A program made the translations under genes and the position numbers. The notes below the pieces were generated by a model. It ran no database searches. It was not told where the DNA came from and saw only the letters and a list, made by a program, of their open reading frames with translations. From Snodgrassella alvi SCGC AB-598-O02 (GTDB lineage: Bacteria; Pseudomonadota; Gammaproteobacteria; Burkholderiales; Neisseriaceae), in NCBI GenBank assembly GCA_000725195.1, contig JAIL01000258.1, forward strand, positions 22,822 to 86,821: a stretch of DNA of 64,000 bases. The letters are read 5' to 3'. Below, one piece after another: positions 56,186-64,000 of the stretch. Numbering within the stretch: the first letter of the stretch is position 1; each line of letters starts with the position of its first letter.

Positions 56186-56827
56186 ATGAGAAAAATGAGC
56201 ATACTTGTTTTAAGTTTACTGTTAGCTGGCTGTGGTGGAAAACAGGCAGCTAATCAGACAAATTTTTCTGATGCAATTAATGAATTTGGAAAAATTGATC
56301 ATGTATGTCTGCCTGTCAATCTGATGCTGGACAATATCGAAAATGGTGCTAAAAATAATATTTCTGTTGGTGCTCAGGAAATTAAGATTACTATCAAAAA
56401 TTCAAATGGAGATAAAGTTAATAAAACTGCATTAAATCAGATGGATGCTCTGGTTGAAGCCAAAGTATATGAACAAGGTAAGAAAGAAGAGCTTCAATTG
56501 CAAAATGGTAAAAAAGTACCTGTGGCCGTATATTATCTCTCTGATAAAGCCAAAGATAAAATAGTTAGGACACCACAAAGCTCATTATTATGTCTCGGAA
56601 CGCAAAAAGTAGATAAGATTGTGTTATTCACAGAACCCACACCAGCTAATGGCGTTACAGTTTCTAAAGTTGTGTATGAAGCAAAATTGGTCCCTGAAAA
56701 ATGGTCAGAAAAACTACTTAAAACAACTGATGAAAACTGGTGGAAATCTTTAAATGAGCCGCAACGACGGACAGCTGTATTGGTATTAACTGATAAGGGC
56801 TGGAAAGATGAGAGGGTATTGCATTAA
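56186..56827 (+). CDS. Lipoprotein of unknown function
   Basis: A 213-residue protein with a lipoprotein signal peptide and lipobox LAGC (cysteine at 16), followed by a mature domain with a pair of cysteines (DHVCLPVNL near 44 and LLCLGTQ near 136). I do not recognise the domain. The ATG is preceded by AGAGAG. It is a single gene ended by a shared terminator. It could be an outer-membrane or periplasmic accessory protein. Confidence 0.75.
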   Translation: MRKMSILVLSLLLAGCGGKQAANQTNFSDAINEFGKIDHVCLPVNLMLDNIENGAKNNISVGAQEIKITIKNSNGDKVNKTALNQMDALVEAKVYEQGKKEELQLQNGKKVPVAVYYLSDKAKDKIVRTPQSSLLCLGTQKVDKIVLFTEPTPANGVTVSKVVYEAKLVPEKWSEKLLKTTDENWWKSLNEPQRRTAVLVLTDKGWKDERVLH

Positions 56828-56908
56828 GCAATATAAGATATTTCGATTGTTAGAATTTCCAAACAGTTACATACTTACTTAGTCCATAAAGTATGGTATT
56901 AATACATA

Positions 56909-56939
56909 AAAAAACAGCCTTTGCTTAAAGGCTGTTTTA
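56909..56939. terminator. Bidirectional terminator between the lipoprotein gene and secF
   Basis: AAAACAGCCTTT and AAAGGCTGTTTT form a 12-bp stem with the loop GCTTA, with A and T tracts on both sides. It can serve both convergent genes. Confidence 0.88.
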
Positions 56940-56955
56940 TTTTAGCGAATATTTT

Positions 56956-57891
56956 TTATACTACTGCTTCTTCTTTTTTCTTCTGTGGTTTGACCAAATT
57001 CTGGCGATTTAATCCGAACATAATTAATAGCGGACTGGCTACCAGAACGGAAGAATAAATACCAAATACAATACCAATGGTTAATGCCATGGCAAAACCA
57101 TGTAGCGCTGCTCCGCCAAAGATAAGCATGGAAATTACCATTGCTTCGGTTGATCCATGGGTGATAATAGTGCGGCTCATGGTTGCAGTGATAGCGTTGT
57201 CAATGATAGCTGGTACACTTTTACCACGCATTTGTGGTTTATGAAAATTTTCTCGTATACGGTCAAATACCACTACGGATTCGTTCACTGAATATCCTAG
57301 TACCGCTAATATACCCGCTAATACGGTTAAGGAAAATTCCCAGTGAAAAAAAGCAAAGCAGCCAAGAATAATTACTACGTCATGCATATTAGCGATTATG
57401 GCAGATACAGCAAAACGCCACTCAAACCGCATTGATAGGTAAATAATGATACCTACTACAACCATGGCCAATGCTAACAAGCCATGTGTAACCAGTTCTT
57501 CTCCTACCTGTGGTCCGATAAACTCAACCTGACGCAATATAACGCCTTGCTGATGTTTTTTTAGTACATCCATGACCTGATTGGACAGTTGTGCAGAGGT
57601 AAAGTTGGCTTTATTGGGTAAGCGAATCATCACTTGCTTATTGGTACCCAGTGCTTGTACCTGTATCTCACCGAGTTTGAGTTCATCAAGTTCATTACGG
57701 ATATGGTTTAAATCTGCACTTTGCTTAAACTCAACTTCCATTACGGTACCACCGGTAAACTCGACTGAAAAATTCAATCCACGTGTTACCAAAAAAAATA
57801 CCGCTAATATAAATGTAATAAGCGAAATGGCCGTTGTAAGCTTACCGTAGCTCATAAACGGAATATCACGTTTAATCTTAAAAAATTCCAT
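56956..57891 (-). CDS. secF: SecF, protein translocase subunit
   Basis: A 311-residue inner-membrane protein with six membrane segments and a periplasmic loop between the first two. Motifs: VEFTGGTVMEVEF near the start, and in the fourth helix GYSVNESVVVFDRIREN. With SecD it uses the proton gradient to assist export through SecYEG. It lies three bases after secD. It ends with a basic tail. Confidence 0.96.
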   Translation of the reverse strand: MEFFKIKRDIPFMSYGKLTTAISLITFILAVFFLVTRGLNFSVEFTGGTVMEVEFKQSADLNHIRNELDELKLGEIQVQALGTNKQVMIRLPNKANFTSAQLSNQVMDVLKKHQQGVILRQVEFIGPQVGEELVTHGLLALAMVVVGIIIYLSMRFEWRFAVSAIIANMHDVVIILGCFAFFHWEFSLTVLAGILAVLGYSVNESVVVFDRIRENFHKPQMRGKSVPAIIDNAITATMSRTIITHGSTEAMVISMLIFGGAALHGFAMALTIGIVFGIYSSVLVASPLLIMFGLNRQNLVKPQKKKEEAVV

Positions 57892-57894
57892 GAT

Positions 57895-59748
57895 TTAAGC
57901 CTTATTGTTATGAGCGTTATTATCTTCAGCAATCCAGATATGGCCAATTGATAACGTTTTTAGCTTACGTTTTCTGCCATACCACAGGTTGACGATGGCG
58001 CGGGTTACCACTACAGAAGAGTACATAGATGTAAGAATACCTAAACAATGTACAACAGCGAAGCCACGAATCGGTCCTGAACCAAAGATCAGTAAGGCAA
58101 GTCCGGCAATCAGAGAAGTAATATTTGAATCGACAATAGTATGCCAGGCGTGATCGTAGCCTGCATTGATTGACATCTGAGGAGTGACGCCGTGGCGTAA
58201 CTCTTCCCGGATACGTTCATTGATCAATACATTGGAGTCAATCGCCATCCCTAGTGTTAAAGCAATAGCTGCTATTCCAGGTAAGGTGAGTGTCGCCTGC
58301 ATTGCAGATAAGATAGCGATTAAAAATATCAGATTACACGATAAGGCAATAACGGAAAATAAACCAAACAGCCGATAATAGATCATCATAAAGACTGCAA
58401 CGATGACAAAGCCCCACAGAGTTGAGTGGAAACCTTTACTGATATTTTCTTTACCTAAAGAAGGACCAATGGTTCGTTCTTCAATAATTTTCATCGGTGC
58501 TGCTAGTGATCCAGCGCGAAGTAATAATGAAGTATCATTAGCTTCTGCAATACTCATACTGCCGGAAATGATAGTTTTGCCACCTGGAATAGCTTCATTT
58601 ATTACCGGAGCTGTAATTACTTCAGACTTACCTTGATCGATTAAAACCATCGCCATGCGTTTGCCAACATTGTTACGTGTAAGGTCAGCAAATATTGTGG
58701 CGCCGGTGCTGTCAAAGTTAACGCTTACGCCGGGCTGACCACGATCATTAAAACTGGCCTGAGCATCACTGATGTTGTCACCGGTTAATTCAACCTGTTT
58801 GCTTACTAATGTTGGTGCACCATCACCTGCAGATGGTAGTAATTCATATCCGTAAGGAACATTGCCCTGTAAGGCTTGCTGGTAAAGGCTACCATCGTCA
58901 CTTACCATACGAACCTGTAATGTAGCTGTACGGCCAATGATATCTTTTGCTTTGGCTGTATCCTGAACGCCAGGCAATTGAACAACTATGCGATCAGGGC
59001 CTGCTTGCTGAATCACCGGTTCAGCAACACCAAGTTCGTTTACGCGATTATGTAAGGTGTTAATATTTTGTTTAACCGCATCTGAACGAATACGAGTTAA
59101 AACGGCCTCGCTGAGACTGATAATCAGGTGACTATCTTTTTGCTCCAGTGTGGCATCATTCAGATATTTTTTTAGTAAAGGATAAGCCGTTCCGGCATCC
59201 TCTTTAGACTGAAACGGTACGATTAAAGTCTGATTGTTTTTACTTATCTCGCCAGTGCGAATATTGGCTTTTCGTAGTTGCCGACGAATATCACCGTTAT
59301 AGCTATCTAAAGTTTTTTCTACAGCGGACTGCATGTCGACTTGCATGGTAAAGTGAACTCCGCCACGCAAATCAAGTCCAAGAAACATTGGTTTAGCATG
59401 AATTTTTTCCATCCATGCCGGTGTATTCGCCAGTAGGTTAAGTGCAACAATATAGCCCTCACCAAATTTGGCTGCTATGGCATCACGAGCTTTTAATTGA
59501 GTTTCCGTATCATTAAAACGCACTTTAAGACTACCATCAGCGATAAACATACCGTTATGCTTGATGTGTGCAGCGGCTAGAGCTTCTTCAACAGTTTTTT
59601 CTGTTTTGCTATCTATAGTGATAGCTTGGCGATTGGTAGAAATTTGTACTGCCGGTATTTCACCAAAAAGATTAGGTATGGTATATAACAAACCTAGTAT
59701 GATGGTACTTATGATAAGCAGATATTTCCACAAAGGATAACGATTCAT
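57895..59748 (-). CDS. secD: SecD, protein translocase subunit
   Basis: A 617-residue inner-membrane protein with one N-terminal helix, a large periplasmic domain (about 30-440, with GLDLRGGVHFTMQVD and VQLPGVQDTAKAKDIIG) and five C-terminal helices including GMAIDSNVLINERIREE. Partner of SecF in protein export. It is the second gene of the yajC-secD-secF operon. Confidence 0.96.
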   Translation of the reverse strand: MNRYPLWKYLLIISTIILGLLYTIPNLFGEIPAVQISTNRQAITIDSKTEKTVEEALAAAHIKHNGMFIADGSLKVRFNDTETQLKARDAIAAKFGEGYIVALNLLANTPAWMEKIHAKPMFLGLDLRGGVHFTMQVDMQSAVEKTLDSYNGDIRRQLRKANIRTGEISKNNQTLIVPFQSKEDAGTAYPLLKKYLNDATLEQKDSHLIISLSEAVLTRIRSDAVKQNINTLHNRVNELGVAEPVIQQAGPDRIVVQLPGVQDTAKAKDIIGRTATLQVRMVSDDGSLYQQALQGNVPYGYELLPSAGDGAPTLVSKQVELTGDNISDAQASFNDRGQPGVSVNFDSTGATIFADLTRNNVGKRMAMVLIDQGKSEVITAPVINEAIPGGKTIISGSMSIAEANDTSLLLRAGSLAAPMKIIEERTIGPSLGKENISKGFHSTLWGFVIVAVFMMIYYRLFGLFSVIALSCNLIFLIAILSAMQATLTLPGIAAIALTLGMAIDSNVLINERIREELRHGVTPQMSINAGYDHAWHTIVDSNITSLIAGLALLIFGSGPIRGFAVVHCLGILTSMYSSVVVTRAIVNLWYGRKRKLKTLSIGHIWIAEDNNAHNNKA

Positions 59749-59798
59749 ATTTGCTGCCTTATTTGCAGACTGTTATTTTGAAAATTAGAGACAATAAC

Positions 59799-59819
59799 GC
59801 CGCAATTTAGCATTGCGGC
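59799..59819. other. Hairpin between yajC and secD
   Basis: GCCGCAAT and ATTGCGGC form a perfect 8-bp stem with a five-base loop between two co-transcribed genes. It is not followed by a T run on the minus strand (GTTATTG), so it is more likely an mRNA-stability or processing element than a terminator. Confidence 0.5.
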
Positions 59820-59827
59820 ATAAAAAA

Positions 59828-60127
59828 TTACTCTGATACTTTTGCAGTAATGGCATTGCGTTCGAAATTAACTTCAACATTGGGCGCAATTTCTAAAGTA
59901 AAATGCTGTTCACTAACTTTGGTGATTTTGCCAATGATGCCAGCAATTGTGATAACTTTATCACCTTTTTTCAGTTCAGCTATCATCTGTAAATGTTTTT
60001 TGTGTTTTGCTTGCTGCGGACGAATCATCAGAAAATAAAACAAAACAATAATCAGCAAAAACGGCAAAAAGTTCATCAGGCCATTAGGCGCAGCGGCTGA
60101 ATCAGCAGCATGGGCAAACTCAATCAT
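59828..60127 (-). CDS. yajC: YajC, Sec translocase accessory subunit
   Basis: A 99-residue membrane protein with a single helix (about 18-37: FLPFLLIIVLFYFLMIRPQQ, typical of YajC) and a cytoplasmic domain with GDKVITIAGIIGKI. It associates with SecDF. First gene of the operon. Confidence 0.95.
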   Translation of the reverse strand: MIEFAHAADSAAAPNGLMNFLPFLLIIVLFYFLMIRPQQAKHKKHLQMIAELKKGDKVITIAGIIGKITKVSEQHFTLEIAPNVEVNFERNAITAKVSE

Positions 60128-60230
60128 GGGATACTCCGTAAGATTTAAATAATCTAAACACCAAACTGTATATTGTAATGGGCAATAAAGATTTTATCCA
60201 GTTTTCTGTACAAATCGTTTTCAAGAATAT

Positions 60231-60908
60231 TTATGTAATTAAATTAAGCTCTGCCATTGATGTAATGCTCTCAGTGGTAACGATGAAATGATCCAGTAAG
60301 CGGATATCAAGCAGATTCAATGCCGCTTTAATATTTTCAGTAAATTTAATATCTGCGGATGAAGGTTTGGCAGAACGCCCTGGATGATTATGTGCCAGAA
60401 TGATAGAAGCAGCATGATATTTTAAAGCTGTTTTAGCTACTTCTCGAGTATAAACGGTTGTTTCATTAATTGTGCCCCGGGCAAGTTCAATAGTGTGCAG
60501 TAGTTCATTGCTTTGATTTAGTATTAAAGCTATACACACTTCCACTTGCTCATGATTAAAATAGAGGCGTAAATATTCTGCAACAGTTTCCGGCTGGCTG
60601 AAAATTGGCTGACAACGAATTTGTTCTTTCAGCATCCGCTGACTAATTTCCCGAATTACTGCAAATTGCGCATAACTGGCTATGCCCATACCTTTGTGTT
60701 GACACAATTCTTTAAAGTCCGCATTGAGTAAAGCGCGTAAACTGCCCATTTTATCGATCAAATAACGAGCTAAATCTACGGCAGTCATACCTTGTGTACC
60801 CGTACGCAATAAAATCGCTAATAGTTCCGTATCACTTAGGGCAGCTACTCCTTGTTTAAGAAGTTTTTCTCGTGGACGGTCGTTTTGTGGCCAATGTTTA
60901 ATACTCAT
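60231..60908 (-). CDS. radC: RadC-family protein
   Basis: A 225-residue protein: N-terminal helix-hairpin-helix region (MSIKHWPQNDRPREKLL, then LSDTELLAILLRTG) and a C-terminal JAB-like domain with the metal motif HNHPGRSAKPSSADIKFT. Despite its name its role in DNA repair is unproven. It is divergent from radA. Confidence 0.93.
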   Translation of the reverse strand: MSIKHWPQNDRPREKLLKQGVAALSDTELLAILLRTGTQGMTAVDLARYLIDKMGSLRALLNADFKELCQHKGMGIASYAQFAVIREISQRMLKEQIRCQPIFSQPETVAEYLRLYFNHEQVEVCIALILNQSNELLHTIELARGTINETTVYTREVAKTALKYHAASIILAHNHPGRSAKPSSADIKFTENIKAALNLLDIRLLDHFIVTTESITSMAELNLIT

Positions 60909-61066
60909 GAGTAGATTTATCGTTACTTTTTTGTCATATTATATTGAAATTATATATTATTGTAAACATAAGTTAATAATGCAAAATACTGTTAACGATT
61001 TTTGATGTCTGCTAAGAAGTTCTTCTGATCAAATTTTGATAAAATAACAGGCTAACAGGAAGAGTT

Positions 61067-62437
61067 ATGGTTAAACAAAAATCTCAATTTATATGTGATG
61101 CTTGTGGTGGTGTATCGCCCAAATGGCAAGGTCGCTGTCCGCATTGTGGAGAGTGGAATACTTTGACCGAAACTGCAATGTCTGTACAAAGTACTAATAG
61201 TCGTTTCCAGTCTTGGGCAGCTAATGCAACAGCAGTGCAACTTTTGGCAGATGTCAGTGCGGTTGAGGTACAACGTAATCCAACTGGTATGACCGAGTTG
61301 GATCGGGTTTTGGGTGGAGGTTTGGTTGAAGGGGCAGTTATTTTATTAGGAGGCGACCCGGGCATTGGTAAATCAACCTTGCTATTACAAACCATTGCTC
61401 AAATGACCGAGCATTCAAATGTTTTATATGTTTCTGGTGAAGAATCTGCTCAACAGGTAGCTTTACGAGCACAAAGATTAGGTGTTAATGCTGATTCAGT
61501 TCATTTATTGGCAGAAATAAGAATAGAAGCAATCAGTGCAGCTATCTCACAGCATAAGCCTGAGGTGGTCGTAATTGATTCTATCCAAACGATGTATTCT
61601 GAAAATATTTCTTCTGCACCGGGATCGGTCTCACAGGTGCGTGAATGTGCAGCCCAGTTAACGCGTTTGGCAAAACATCAGGGTATTTCGATGTTACTAG
61701 TTGGTCATGTTACCAAGGACGGAGCCATTGCCGGTCCGCGAGTACTGGAACACATGGTTGATACGGTATTGTACTTTGAAGGTGAAACTCACTCTAATTA
61801 TCGAATGATAAGAACGATGAAAAATCGTTTTGGGGCTGCTAATGAGTTAGGTGTTTTTGCGATGACAGAAAAAGGACTAAAGGGAGTGGCAAATCCCTCA
61901 GCATTATTTTTATCCAGTTATCGCGATGATGTCCCAGGATCATGTGTTCTGGTGACGCAGGAAGGTTCTCGGCCCTTATTAGTTGAAATTCAGGCATTGG
62001 TAGATGATGCTCATGGCTTTGCACCTAAAAGATTGACAGTTGGACTTGCTCAGGAAAGATTATCAATGCTGCTGGCGGTTTTGAATCGCCATGCTGGCGT
62101 GGCTTGTCATGATCAGGACGTTTTTCTAAACGCTGTAGGCGGTGTTAAAATTACCGAACCAGCAGCAGATTTGGCTGTTATATTAGCTATGCTGTCCAGT
62201 TATCGTAATCGACCTTTACCGGAAAAACTCATTGTATTTGGCGAAGTGGGTTTATCAGGTGAAATACGTCCTGTTCCTCGGGGTCAGGAAAGATTACGCG
62301 AGGCAGAGAAATTAGGCTTTACGCATGCTATTATTCCGGTGGCAAATTGTCCGAAAAAAAATACTGATTTCCCAAATCTAACTATTATCGGGGTAAATTC
62401 GGTGCAGGAGGGAGTAAATGCCTGTCGTAATGACTAA
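61067..62437 (+). CDS. radA: RadA, DNA repair and branch-migration protein
   Basis: A 456-residue protein with an N-terminal C4 zinc finger (CDACGGVSPKWQGRCPHCGEW ends visible at residues 10-30), a RecA-like ATPase with Walker A GGDPGIGKST, the family-specific KNRFG motif (MKNRFGAANELGVF) and a C-terminal Lon-like domain. It promotes branch migration in recombination. No gene is tightly linked downstream. Confidence 0.96.
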   Translation: MVKQKSQFICDACGGVSPKWQGRCPHCGEWNTLTETAMSVQSTNSRFQSWAANATAVQLLADVSAVEVQRNPTGMTELDRVLGGGLVEGAVILLGGDPGIGKSTLLLQTIAQMTEHSNVLYVSGEESAQQVALRAQRLGVNADSVHLLAEIRIEAISAAISQHKPEVVVIDSIQTMYSENISSAPGSVSQVRECAAQLTRLAKHQGISMLLVGHVTKDGAIAGPRVLEHMVDTVLYFEGETHSNYRMIRTMKNRFGAANELGVFAMTEKGLKGVANPSALFLSSYRDDVPGSCVLVTQEGSRPLLVEIQALVDDAHGFAPKRLTVGLAQERLSMLLAVLNRHAGVACHDQDVFLNAVGGVKITEPAADLAVILAMLSSYRNRPLPEKLIVFGEVGLSGEIRPVPRGQERLREAEKLGFTHAIIPVANCPKKNTDFPNLTIIGVNSVQEGVNACRND

Positions 62438-62591
62438 TATTCCCACTTTATCTAATTTATAAAGTATAATGATCTGATTTATTTATTCTTTTTTTGTTTC
62501 ATGTTATTAAGAGATTAATATATATAGTATTGGGAAAATTACATATAATTTATAATAGTATAATTTAAAGTTAATATTACAGGCTAATCAT

Positions 62592-63242
62592 ATGAAAACT
62601 ATTCTAGTTGAGGGTCGTGAGGTTGCATTAAGTAACATATTTTGTATTGGGCGTAATTATGCAGAGCATGTAAAAGAACTGAAAAATGCGAAACCTACCG
62701 AGCCTGTTGTATTTTTAAAACCTACCTCAGCTCTGATTCAATCTGGTGAAAATATCACATTACCTGAATATAGCCACGATGTGCATCACGAATGTGAATT
62801 GATTATTTATATTGATAAAGACGTTAATTCAGTTTCTCCGCAAAGGGCATTGGATTATGTGGGTGGCTATGCTATTGGATTGGATTTAACTGCACGCGAT
62901 GTGCAAAGCCAGTTAAAAACCAAAGGTTTACCATGGACTAAAGCCAAAGGTTTTCGGTCAGCAGCCTGTGTTTCTCATTTTATCAGTCCTAAGTTAATAG
63001 ACGATATTAATGCACAGCAGTTTGGTTTAAAAGTAAATGGAGAATTACGCCAGCAAGGTAATACAAAAGATATGATGTTTCCCTGTGCAGAAATTATTAG
63101 TTATTTGTCTGAAGTTTATGGTTTACAAGCAGGTGATATTATTTATACAGGCACTCCGGCGGGAGTTGCTGCTCTCAAATCAGGTGATGAATTAGAATTG
63201 ATTTGGACAGACAAAATTGATGTTAAATTTAAAATTGCCTGA
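62592..63242 (+). CDS. Fumarylacetoacetate hydrolase family protein
   Basis: A 216-residue FAH-superfamily enzyme. Motifs: IFCIGRNYAEHVKELKN, VVFLKPTSALI, the metal ligands in HHECELIIYI, LDLTARDVQSQLKTKGLPW, and IIYTGTPAGVAALKSGD. Length and order are like E. coli YcgM and human FAHD1, which act as oxaloacetate decarboxylase or acylpyruvase. The substrate is not known here. An intrinsic terminator follows. Confidence 0.92.
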   Translation: MKTILVEGREVALSNIFCIGRNYAEHVKELKNAKPTEPVVFLKPTSALIQSGENITLPEYSHDVHHECELIIYIDKDVNSVSPQRALDYVGGYAIGLDLTARDVQSQLKTKGLPWTKAKGFRSAACVSHFISPKLIDDINAQQFGLKVNGELRQQGNTKDMMFPCAEIISYLSEVYGLQAGDIIYTGTPAGVAALKSGDELELIWTDKIDVKFKIA

Positions 63243-63293
63243 ATTCCTTCAATTGCCAAATTAAATTTAAAGTTATCAGGTTTTTATAGGTTC

Positions 63294-63325
63294 AATCCCA
63301 GATTTTTCTGGGATTATGTTTTTAT
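63294..63325 (+). terminator. Intrinsic terminator after the FAH-family gene
   Basis: AATCCCAGA and TCTGGGATT form a 9-bp stem with the loop TTTT, followed by a short T-rich run (ATGTTTTT). Confidence 0.65.
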
Positions 63326-63468
63326 GAGCAAAATTTTTATTATTTCACAACTAGCTATTATAAAATCTGTGAAAATACTAACAGCTGAAGTGAAATTCGC
63401 TGAATTGTGCAGTGACAATTTTTTTCGTTACTACAACTTTAAATTAAAGTTCAAAATTATTTCTATTT

Positions 63469-64000
63469 ATGACAATCAAATCATTCTCTGTTAAAGCGCC
63501 ATTATGGTTGTTTTTATATTTTATTATTTGGGCATTCGCACCTTTTATCTTGACCTCGAGCTACCCGTTAGATGTGCCAGAAGGAATTTATTGGGGGCGA
63601 GAGTGGCAGTGGGGTTATTATAAACATCCACCTTTATCAAGTTGGATCCTCTATTCTTTTTACCATCTGTTTGGTCATATTGGCCCATACATTCTCAGTC
63701 AGAGCGTTATAGCTTTGAGCATATGGCTTGCTTATCTTTTCGGACGTCAACTGATGAGTCGGGAAAGAGCTTTTATTGGTGCCATGTTTTTGCTGGCTAT
63801 TTTTTTCTACACATGGCCATCACTAGAATTTAATCATAATATTGCACAAATGCCAGTGTGGTTGGGGTTAGTATATGTTTTCTATCTAGCCATTAAAAAT
63901 AATCGCTGGTGTGAATGGTTGCTATTTGGCATGCTGGCTGGAGCAGGTTTGAATCCTCCTCCAGAAATGACTGGGCATAATTTAATTCAATTCAAAACGT
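63469..64000 (+). CDS. GT39/ArnT-like glycosyltransferase, N-terminal part, chimeric at its end
   Basis: The frame is open from the ATG at 63469 to the window edge (177 codons). The product begins with a membrane helix, then the catalytic-type loop LDVPEGIYWGREWQWGYY followed by KHPPLSSW, and several membrane helices. This is the pattern of PMT/ArnT (GT39/GT83) family enzymes, which transfer sugars from polyprenyl carriers to lipid A or proteins. The genuine sequence reaches about 63945 (WLLFGMLAGAG). The last 55 bases, encoding GLNPPPEMTGHNLIQFKT, belong to gpmI in inverse orientation and should not be trusted. Confidence 0.8.
   Translation, partial: MTIKSFSVKAPLWLFLYFIIWAFAPFILTSSYPLDVPEGIYWGREWQWGYYKHPPLSSWILYSFYHLFGHIGPYILSQSVIALSIWLAYLFGRQLMSRERAFIGAMFLLAIFFYTWPSLEFNHNIAQMPVWLGLVYVFYLAIKNNRWCEWLLFGMLAGAGLNPPPEMTGHNLIQFKT
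63946..64000. repeat. 55-base inverted copy of the gpmI 3' end at the window edge
   Basis: This stretch is identical, base for base, to the reverse complement of 47609-47663. It fuses in frame to the glycosyltransferase by the shared GGTTTG. The match runs to the last base of the window. Its length (55) is a common assembler k-mer size. Confidence 0.93.

Overview
The window comes from an AT-rich betaproteobacterium, most likely a member of the Neisseriaceae. The clues are a Neisseria-like iscR-iscS-iscU-iscA-hscB-hscA-fdx-iscX cluster, a gpmI-envC-ctpA operon, algH-ruvX, a ppsR/ppsA pair, an rdgC-dcd pair and a low G+C content. A bee-gut Snodgrassella-like organism would fit, but that is an inference. 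No insertion sequence, prophage, CRISPR array or rRNA operon was seen.

Layout. 1-264: 3' end of a FetB-type iron exporter permease. 526-7351 (minus): the ISC iron-sulfur assembly operon, carrying two unusual passengers (a glutathione S-transferase and a small four-cysteine protein) and preceded by a very good IscR type I operator. 8165-11360: serB and an OPT-family transporter. 11742-12205: an aberrant tRNA-Glu-like gene and a small ORF with a stop at codon 3. 12307-31563 (minus): about 19 kb holding a Yeh-type system (MoxR AAA+ ATPase, VWA protein, SWIM zinc-finger protein, DUF5682 protein). Its giant DUF4132/YehI partner is present in three tandem full-length copies. Relics of a deleted yehL copy and of yehI 5' ends lie between the copies. 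32043-38251: a lipid A modification and metal block (VIT-family transporter, PmrA/QseB-like regulator, PmrB/QseC-like kinase, EptA) with a perfect tandem CTTAAG operator, plus small secreted proteins and decayed sequence. 38723-63242: housekeeping genes: rdgC, dcd, ppsR/ppsA, ctpA-envC-gpmI, algH-ruvX, argB, tRNA-Asn, an FKBP lipoprotein, rho, lpxH, an ArsC-like gene, a lipoprotein, yajC-secD-secF, radC, radA and an FAH-family hydrolase. 63469-64000: the start of a GT39-type glycosyltransferase.

How parts work together. The ISC operon builds Fe-S clusters and is probably repressed by holo-IscR. The PmrAB-like pair probably controls eptA and itself through one shared operator, and it is co-transcribed with a metal transporter. 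In the Yeh block a MoxR ATPase and a VWA protein probably act as a chaperone or remodelling pair with HEAT-repeat YehI proteins as partners. The expansion and decay of yehI copies suggests diversifying selection or recombination.

Caution: the last 55 bases are an exact inverted copy of the 3' end of gpmI (47609-47663). They fuse in frame to the glycosyltransferase and look like an assembly or amplification chimera.
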